Origin: Dehalococcoidia bacterium
GTDB lineage: Bacteria; Chloroflexota; Dehalococcoidia; Dehalococcoidales; RBG-16-60-22
Assembly: GCA_030605045.1 (NCBI GenBank)
Contig: JAUWBK010000024.1
Span: forward strand, 1 to 9,910
DNA: 9,910 nt
Reading direction: 5' to 3'
The stretch's first letter is position 1. Every line of letters begins with the position of its first letter. The notes below the pieces were generated by a model. The model saw only the letters and a list, made by a program, of their open reading frames with translations, was not told the origin of the DNA and did no database searches. The position numbers and the translations under genes are program-made. Below, piece after piece: positions 5,499-9,910 of this stretch.

Positions 5499-5666
5499 CT
5501 ACTTTACTTCTCTATGGAGTCTGGTGGTACGACAACGAGGACAATATTTGTTCAACTCTAACCGTTGCGGGTCATTTTTCCGGTTCTTGGTTGTCGTATA
5601 TGTTCTCTCCCTACACTCGGTACAGGCAAGATAAATAATGCCCCTAGCTTCACTTTTCTTCGCCAT
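5499..5666 (-). CDS. rpmG: Ribosomal protein bL33 (zinc-binding form)
   Basis: This 55-residue gene starts ATG GCG AAG AAA AGT and ends GAA GTA AAG TAG. The product reads MAKKSEARGI, IYLACTEC, KNRKNDPQRLELNKYCPRC, TTRLHREVK, which is bL33. It keeps both cysteine pairs (C15/C18 and C42/C45), so it is the Zn-binding C+ paralogue. bL33 sits in the large subunit near the E site. The start lies four bases after the tuf stop, with only AGG four bases upstream, so translation is probably coupled to tuf. secE follows 34 bases later. The rpmG-secE-nusG order is widely conserved. Confidence 0.95.
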   Translation of the reverse strand: MAKKSEARGIIYLACTECRERTYTTTKNRKNDPQRLELNKYCPRCRTTRLHREVK

Positions 5667-5670
5667 AAAC

Positions 5671-6876
5671 CTACTCTAAGATGCGGGTAAATCTACCGGC
5701 ACCTACCGTCCTACCTCCTTCGCGAATGGCAAAACGCAGACCCTCTTCCAGAGCTACCGGATAAATAAGTCTTATCTTCATGGTTACATCGTCACCGGGC
5801 ATAATCATCTCCACCCCTTCTGGCAGCTCTGCGGCTCCGGTAACATCGGTAGTTCTAATGTAGAATTGGGGCTTATAGCCATTAAAGAAAGGAGTATGCC
5901 TGCCCCCTTCCTCCTTAGTCAGAACATATACCCTAGCTTCGGCATGGGTATGCGGTTTCACCGAACCGGGAGCAGCTAACACCTGACCTCGCTCAATGTC
6001 TTCCCGCTCCACACCTCTGAGGAGAATACCCACGGCGTCACCGGGGTCAGCATAATCCAAAGTTTTGTGGAACATCTCCAGGCTGGTGGCCACTACCTTC
6101 CGCGGCTCGTGGTGCAAGCCGACAATCTCAACCTCATCTCCAGCTTTAATCACACCTCTCTCAACTCTACCCGTAGGTACCGTGCCCCGACCCTTGATGC
6201 TAAACACGTCTTCCACCGGCATCAAGAATGGCTGATCCTTGGGCCGGACTGGAACCGGAATATACTCATCAACTGCATCCATCAGCTTTAAGATTGGGCC
6301 ACACCACTGACATTCCTTCTTGCCACAGCCACACTCCAGAGCCTTAAGGGCACTCACCCGAATTACTGGTATCTCATCCCCAGGGAATTCATATTTGCTG
6401 AGCAGTTCTCTTACCTCCACCTCCACCAGTTCCAGAAGCTCCTCGTCCTCCATGGCGTCTACCTTATTCAGAGCAACTACTATTTTAGGAACCTCCACCT
6501 GGCGCGCCAACAAGACGTGCTCTCTGGTCTGAGGCATTGGGCCATCAGGGGCACTCACTACCAGTATCGTCCCATCCATCTGCGCGGCACCAGTGATCAT
6601 ATTCTTAATATAGTCAGCGTGTCCCGGGCAATCAATATGAGCATAATGCCGCTTTTCGGTTTCATACTCAATATGGGCGATGGCAATGGTCAATCCGCGT
6701 GCCTTCTCCTCTGGGGCATTGTCAATGCTGTCAAAAGTAGTAAATTGAGTGTTAGTTCCTGCCTTAGACAATACCAGTGTTATCGCTGAAGTTAATGTTG
6801 TCTTGCCATGGTCCACATGCCCGATGGTGCCCACGTTTACGTGTGGTTTAGTCCGTTCAAATTTCTGTTTAGCCAT
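5671..6876 (-). CDS. tuf: Elongation factor Tu
   Basis: EF-Tu delivers aminoacyl-tRNA to the ribosome with GTP hydrolysis. All G motifs are intact: P-loop GHVDHGKT (19-26), switch I RGLT with Thr63, DCPGH (82-86), NKVD (137-140) and SAL (175-177). Domains 2 and 3 follow, with GRGTVPTGRVERG, LLRGVEREDIERGQVL, KPQFYIRTTDVTG and FAIREGGRTVGAG near the end. Length (401) is close to the usual 394-400. The N-terminus MAKQKFERTKPHVNVGTIGH resembles Chloroflexota EF-Tu. Late in the G domain is a four-Cys segment, ECGCGKKECQWCGP (Cys182, 184, 189, 192), absent from E. coli EF-Tu. The ATG has GGAGGT four bases upstream. A tRNA-Thr gene ends 20 bases before it, so both probably share the promoter at 6984-7012. 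Confidence 0.97.
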   Translation of the reverse strand: MAKQKFERTKPHVNVGTIGHVDHGKTTLTSAITLVLSKAGTNTQFTTFDSIDNAPEEKARGLTIAIAHIEYETEKRHYAHIDCPGHADYIKNMITGAAQMDGTILVVSAPDGPMPQTREHVLLARQVEVPKIVVALNKVDAMEDEELLELVEVEVRELLSKYEFPGDEIPVIRVSALKALECGCGKKECQWCGPILKLMDAVDEYIPVPVRPKDQPFLMPVEDVFSIKGRGTVPTGRVERGVIKAGDEVEIVGLHHEPRKVVATSLEMFHKTLDYADPGDAVGILLRGVEREDIERGQVLAAPGSVKPHTHAEARVYVLTKEEGGRHTPFFNGYKPQFYIRTTDVTGAAELPEGVEMIMPGDDVTMKIRLIYPVALEEGLRFAIREGGRTVGAGRFTRILE

Positions 6877-6896
6877 TTCAACCTCCGTTTATTCCG

Positions 6897-6969
6897 AGCC
6901 CACAACCAGATTCGAACTGGTGACCTACTCCTTACCAAGGAATTGCTCTTCCGTCTGAGCTATGTGGGC
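6897..6969 (-). tRNA. tRNA-Thr, anticodon GGT
   Basis: The minus strand folds as a complete cloverleaf: acceptor GCCCACA/TGTGGGC, D arm GCTC/GAGC, anticodon stem ATTCC/GGAGT around loop TTGGTAA (anticodon GGT), and T arm ACCAG-TTCGAAT-CTGGT. The discriminator is T, and no CCA is encoded. It is 73 bases long and lies 20 bases upstream of tuf, as thrT lies before tufB in E. coli. Confidence 0.95.
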
Positions 6970-6983
6970 GACTCGTCAAAGCT

Positions 6984-7012
6984 ATTTTATGGTAATGAGA
7001 AATAAAAGTCAA
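6984..7012 (-). promoter_or_regulatory. Strong promoter for tRNA-Thr(GGT)-tuf
   Basis: TTGACT (7007-7012) and TAAAAT (6984-6989) on the minus strand are 17 bases apart, each 5/6 to consensus. The start would fall near 6977, a few bases before the tRNA-Thr(GGT) 5' end. This gives tuf and the downstream operon a promoter separate from the first two tRNAs. Confidence 0.65.
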
Positions 7013-7074
7013 CAATTAGACCCTATTCCCGTCCAGAATGGGATTTCAATTACCAGCGCCAAGTTGCTCTATGG

Positions 7075-7158
7075 TGGAGGGGGCAGGATTCGAACCTGCG
7101 TAGCCCTTAGGGCGGCAGATTTACAGTCTGCTCCGATTAACCACTCCGGCACCCCTCC
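7075..7158 (-). tRNA. tRNA-Tyr, anticodon GTA
   Basis: This is a class II cloverleaf of 84 bases: acceptor GGAGGGG/CCCCTCC, anticodon stem GCAGA/TCTGC around CTGTAAA (anticodon GTA), a long variable arm (CGCCCTAAGGGCTAC region), and T arm GCAGG-TTCGAAT-CCTGC. The discriminator is A and is followed by CCA (7074-7072), so this gene, unlike its neighbours, encodes its 3' CCA. Confidence 0.95.
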
Positions 7159-7175
7159 CAGTACCACCAGACATC

Positions 7176-7249
7176 AGCCTGAGGGGGGATTCGAACCCAC
7201 GACCTGCTGTTTACAAAACAGCTGCTCTAACCAACTGAGCTACTCAGGC
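7176..7249 (-). tRNA. tRNA-Thr, anticodon TGT
   Basis: The cloverleaf has acceptor GCCTGAG/CTCAGGC, D arm GCTC/GAGC, anticodon stem GCTGT/ACAGC around TTTGTAA (anticodon TGT), and T loop TTCGAAT. The T stem GTGGG/CCCCC has one T-C mismatch at its second pair. The discriminator is T and no CCA is encoded. It is the first gene of the tRNA-tuf cluster. Confidence 0.93.
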
Positions 7250-7292
7250 ATTACCCTTCCGCTTTTAGTAATAAACACTAATTAGCCTAGCT

Positions 7293-7322
7293 ATTATAAA
7301 AAACGAACGAGGTAAAAGTCAA
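7293..7322 (-). promoter_or_regulatory. Strong promoter for the tRNA cluster
   Basis: TTGACT (7317-7322) and a perfect TATAAT (7293-7298) lie 18 bases apart on the minus strand, ahead of tRNA-Thr(TGT). The start would be near 7286, about 37 bases before the mature tRNA. The first ten bases, TTGACTTTTA, are identical to those of the second promoter at 6984-7012. Confidence 0.7.
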
Positions 7323-7347
7323 GCTGAAAAAGCCAAGGGCAGTCAGA

Positions 7348-7965
7348 CTAAAAGAGGAAATAGCGCTCTCTCTTCCTGAAGATATAGCCAGCAATAAGGC
7401 CAAGAACTAAACCCCCAAGGTGAGCCTGCCAGGCGACAAATGGCAAAAAGGAGAGGATGAGGAAACCACCGATTACGGCTACCCAAAGGGGAATGGGGAT
7501 GGGTATGGGGAAAACAATCACCCGCAACTTAGGTCTCATCAGAACCAGTGCCCCGGCTAAGGCAAAAATCGCTCCAGAGGCACCAAGAGCTATATTGTAA
7601 GGGGAAAAGCCTGCCAGAAGCAATAAAAATATATTACCTAGAATACCACCGCAAAAATAAACTAATAAAAACTTTTTTCCGCCGACTAATCTATTGAGGT
7701 AACTACCAAAGAAATAGAGGGTTATCATATTGGCGAATATATGCCAAAACTCTATATGTAAAAACATACTGGTCACTATAGTCCACGGCTGCGCCAGAAA
7801 ATAGTTTGGAGGTGGTAATCCTAGAATCGAGATAAGTATTAAAGCTAATTGTAGTGCTATTTTGCTAGCTATAAAAATAATAATAAACACCAGGAGGTTA
7901 ACTATTATCAGTAACAGTATGGGACTCAGACCAAAACTCTGATAACTCCGATATCTTACTCTCAT
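7348..7965 (-). CDS. Rhomboid-family intramembrane serine protease
   Basis: Rhomboids cut membrane proteins within the bilayer using a Ser-His dyad. In this 205-residue protein the catalytic serine is in GASGA (Ser130) and the histidine in AHLGGLVLGLIAGY (His182), each within a predicted helix. The conserved H-x4-H-x3-N of the second core helix is present (His70, His75, Asn79 in FLHIEFWHIFAN). About six hydrophobic segments are visible, and the protein ends in a basic tail (RKRERYF), so the six-helix bacterial core is complete and should be active. No strong Shine-Dalgarno precedes the ATG at 7965. The gene is AT-rich compared with the ribosomal genes. It shares an intergenic region with the divergent ABC genes and reads towards the tRNAs. 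The substrate is unknown. Confidence 0.92.
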   Translation of the reverse strand: MRVRYRSYQSFGLSPILLLIIVNLLVFIIIFIASKIALQLALILISILGLPPPNYFLAQPWTIVTSMFLHIEFWHIFANMITLYFFGSYLNRLVGGKKFLLVYFCGGILGNIFLLLLAGFSPYNIALGASGAIFALAGALVLMRPKLRVIVFPIPIPIPLWVAVIGGFLILSFLPFVAWQAHLGGLVLGLIAGYIFRKRERYFLF

Positions 7966-8036
7966 CTTTTTAACCAGTAAGCCGTTTTAACTCATATTAC
8001 AGGATTTTGGGCTGCTAAACAACGACGAGCCTAAAA

Positions 8037-8045
8037 TGCTAGAAT
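8037..8045 (+). promoter_or_regulatory. Extended -10 promoter for the ABC exporter genes
   Basis: TGC-TAGAAT on the plus strand fits the extended -10 form TGnTATAAT. The -35 position (8017-8022, AAACAA) is poor, as is common for extended -10 promoters. The leader of about 60 bases contains a short hairpin, ACCAG (8073-8077) with CTGGT (8086-8090). The rest of 7966-8036 shows no other clear site; a weak TTGTTT-17-TAATAT pair could serve the rhomboid gene. Confidence 0.4.
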
Positions 8046-8112
8046 AGTAGTAGGGCAACTTTCATCTAACGCACCAGCGACCACCCTGGTTAGTGTTTCC
8101 TTTAGGAGAGAC

Positions 8113-9096
8113 ATGAGCGATTACATCATTAAAGTAGAAAATCTGGTCAAAAAATTCGGTGGACTGGCGGCGGTGGATAACATTAGTTTCAGTGTGGCAC
8201 CCGGGGAAATCTTTGGCTTTCTGGGCCCGAACGGGGCCGGAAAGACAACTACCATCAACATCCTGTGCACCCTGACCAAGCCAACCTCGGGGCGAGCCAC
8301 TATTGATGGTCTGGACGTGGTGCGCCAGCAGAACCAGGTGCGTCAATTAATTGGGCTGGTCTTTCAGGACCCCAGCCTGGATGAACGGCTCAGCGGATTA
8401 CAAAACATGCGCTTCCACGGCTTGGTATATAGCGTACCGGCTTCAGTTCGTGAACAGCGGATTGAACAATTGCTCCGCATGGTGGAACTCTGGGACAAGC
8501 GCCACAATGAAGTGCGCACCTATTCTGGAGGCATGAAACGTCGCCTGGAGCTAGCCAGAGGCCTATTGCACCATCCCAAGGTACTATTCCTCGATGAACC
8601 CACCCTTGGGCTCGACCCCCAAACACGGAGCCGCATCTGGGAGTACATACTTGAGCTACGACAACGTGAAGGGACTACTATCTTCCTGACTACCCACTAT
8701 ATGGATGAAGCGGACAAAGCCACCCGCATCGCTATCATTGACTACGGAAAGCTTATCGCCATGGACACTCCCGAGAAACTCAAGAAAATGGTGGGTAAGG
8801 ATATTATCTCGGTGAAAACTGACGATAACGAAAAAGCCGCTGCAGAAATAAGACTTCGTTACCAAATCGAAGCCAGGCATGATGGTGATGGGCTTTGCTT
8901 CGAGGTAGCCAATGGAGAGGAATTCCTCCCTATCTTTATCAGGGAATTTAGCACCAGGATACTGGGGGTTAGCCTGCGCCGCCCCAGCTTGGATGATGCC
9001 TTTCTCAAGCTCACCGGGCGGGAAATACGGGAGGAGGAAGTTAGTGATACGTTTAAAGCCATGCTTCGACAGCACGGCCGCCGTATGCGGCGCTAG
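8113..9096 (+). CDS. ABC exporter ATP-binding protein, DrrA type
   Basis: This is the cytoplasmic ATPase of an ABC-2 export system. The 327 residues contain Walker A GPNGAGKT (38-45), Q-loop Gln85 (VFQDPSLDERL), signature TYSGGMKRR (SGG at 138-140), Walker B VLFLDEP (157-163), D-loop GLD and H-loop His195 (TTHYMDEAD). All are intact, so it should hydrolyse ATP. After about residue 225 comes the C-terminal domain typical of DrrA-like ATPases, ending in RRPSLDDAFLKLTGREI and a basic tail. AGGAG lies four bases before the ATG. The permease gene starts nine bases after the stop, with its ribosome binding site overlapping this stop codon. Substrates of the family include antibiotics and lipids; none is indicated here. 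The region is GC-rich compared with the rhomboid gene. Confidence 0.94.
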   Translation: MSDYIIKVENLVKKFGGLAAVDNISFSVAPGEIFGFLGPNGAGKTTTINILCTLTKPTSGRATIDGLDVVRQQNQVRQLIGLVFQDPSLDERLSGLQNMRFHGLVYSVPASVREQRIEQLLRMVELWDKRHNEVRTYSGGMKRRLELARGLLHHPKVLFLDEPTLGLDPQTRSRIWEYILELRQREGTTIFLTTHYMDEADKATRIAIIDYGKLIAMDTPEKLKKMVGKDIISVKTDDNEKAAAEIRLRYQIEARHDGDGLCFEVANGEEFLPIFIREFSTRILGVSLRRPSLDDAFLKLTGREIREEEVSDTFKAMLRQHGRRMRR

Positions 9097-9105
9097 GAGG
9101 GACCA

Positions 9106-9894
9106 ATGAATCATCTACGTGGCGTGTACACCATCTGGTACCGTGATATACTTCGCTTCTGGCATGATAAGATGCGTCTGTTTGGGTCGATAACCTTTCC
9201 GCTGCTGTTTCTGTTCGTCTTCGGTAGCGGCCTCAGTGCTAGAATGGGTGCCCTTGGCCCCGGCATTGATTTCACTCAGTTCATCTTCCCGGGCATCATC
9301 GGCATGACGGTGCTGATGAGCTCGTTTATGGCTGGGGTGTCTGTGGTCTGGGACCGGGAGTTCGGCTTCCTCAAGGAAGTGTTGGTGGCACCAATCAGCC
9401 GCGCCGCCGTAGCCGTCGGGAAGACACTGGGGTCGGCAACGGTAGCCTTGCTCCAGGGTATACTCATCCTGCTATTTGCTCCCTTAATTGGTGTTACCTT
9501 ATCGGTGTGGCAGGTGCTGGCACTGTTGCCATTAATGTTTCTGCTCGCTGCCTCCTTGGGCTCTCTAGGCGTCTTACTGGCCACACGCATCAGGTCAATG
9601 GAGGCGTTTCAAGCCACAATGCAAATGTTGATGTTTCCCATGGTGTTCCTATCGGGAGCTTTCTTCCCACTGCAAGGACTACCCGCGTGGATGGATGTCC
9701 TGGTAAAGGTCAATCCGGCTACCTACGGTATCGCCCCCATCCGCCAGATAATACTGGGAGCCGCACCAGACTCTTCTTATAGCCTCAATCTGTTCGGGCA
9801 TACCCTATCAATCTGGAATGAAATTATGATACTGGCCGCATTTGGGGCAGCTATGGTCCTGCTAGCCATATGGTCTTTCAGCCATCAGGAATAA
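9106..9894 (+). CDS. ABC-2 type permease, DrrB type
   Basis: This is the membrane subunit paired with the upstream ATPase; two copies of each would form the exporter. The 262 residues have about six membrane spans (roughly 26-43, 58-81, 108-130, 135-160, 172-190, 238-257). The cytoplasmic coupling segment WDREFGFLKEVLVAPISR follows the second span, and the conserved NPATYGIAPIRQ stands at 203-214; both are characteristic of ABC-2 permeases of the DrrB/NodJ kind. Length is usual and the stop is in frame, so it is complete. AGGAGG lies six bases before the ATG and includes the ATPase stop codon region, indicating coupled translation. Only 16 bases follow it in the window, so further operon members cannot be judged. 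The substrate is unknown. Confidence 0.93.
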   Translation: MNHLRGVYTIWYRDILRFWHDKMRLFGSITFPLLFLFVFGSGLSARMGALGPGIDFTQFIFPGIIGMTVLMSSFMAGVSVVWDREFGFLKEVLVAPISRAAVAVGKTLGSATVALLQGILILLFAPLIGVTLSVWQVLALLPLMFLLAASLGSLGVLLATRIRSMEAFQATMQMLMFPMVFLSGAFFPLQGLPAWMDVLVKVNPATYGIAPIRQIILGAAPDSSYSLNLFGHTLSIWNEIMILAAFGAAMVLLAIWSFSHQE

Positions 9895-9910
9895 CTGGAT
9901 TGTTTATTAA

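Noticed and set aside
6970..7074. Degenerate tRNA-Gly between tRNA-Tyr and tRNA-Thr(GGT)
   Set aside because: There is no TTCGA T loop or acceptor pairing; only a bulged CCC-ATTC/GAAT-A-GGG hairpin and a promoter.
7327..7343. Terminator for the rhomboid gene (GCCCTTGGC followed by TTTTT)
   Set aside because: The stem is only three or four pairs, too weak to call.
8656..9114. Minus-strand open frame inside the ABC ATPase gene
   Set aside because: It is a shadow of a gene with all ABC motifs intact, and its product has no recognisable pattern.

Overview
The window looks like a chromosomal segment of a Chloroflexota bacterium, possibly Dehalococcoidia. This is an inference from the EF-Tu N-terminus, the ribosomal protein sequences and the gene order; no 16S or marker search was possible. 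It has a translation/transcription operon at its centre and unrelated genes on both flanks. Base composition is uneven: single 60-base lines counted by hand give about 58-60% G+C in rplA and the ABC ATPase, but only 27-40% in the rhomboid gene and in a two-gene cassette inside the ribosomal cluster.

Layout, left to right. Positions 2-430 (+) hold the 3' part of a lipoprotein gene. It converges on a small two-helix membrane protein gene (452-712, -) that has its own promoter. Then, all on the minus strand and read right to left, comes the core cluster: tRNA-Thr(TGT), tRNA-Tyr(GTA), tRNA-Thr(GGT), tuf, rpmG, secE, nusG, rplK, rplA, a DUF5678-like/retropepsin-like gene pair, rplJ and rplL. Strong sigma70-type promoters lie upstream of the first tRNA and again between tRNA-Tyr and tRNA-Thr(GGT). 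The inserted pair has a consensus -35 promoter. rplJL has its own promoter and a well-conserved L10-binding leader that ends in an intrinsic terminator. rpoB, which follows rplL in many bacteria, is not next here. Upstream of the tRNAs is a rhomboid protease gene (-). Divergent from it is a DrrA/DrrB-type ABC export pair (+) running to the right edge.

The translation genes form one functional set. EF-Tu, tRNAs, L33, L11, L1, L10 and L7/L12 serve elongation and the ribosomal stalk; SecE and NusG serve translocation and transcription-translation coupling. The L10-L12 stalk is likely autoregulated through the leader.

Three items stand out: an L7/L12 carrying a roughly 143-residue N-terminal extension built partly of four 23-residue acidic repeats; the AT-rich protease cassette between rplA and rplJ; and a four-cysteine cluster in the EF-Tu G domain. 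I see no CRISPR array, transposase or phage gene.
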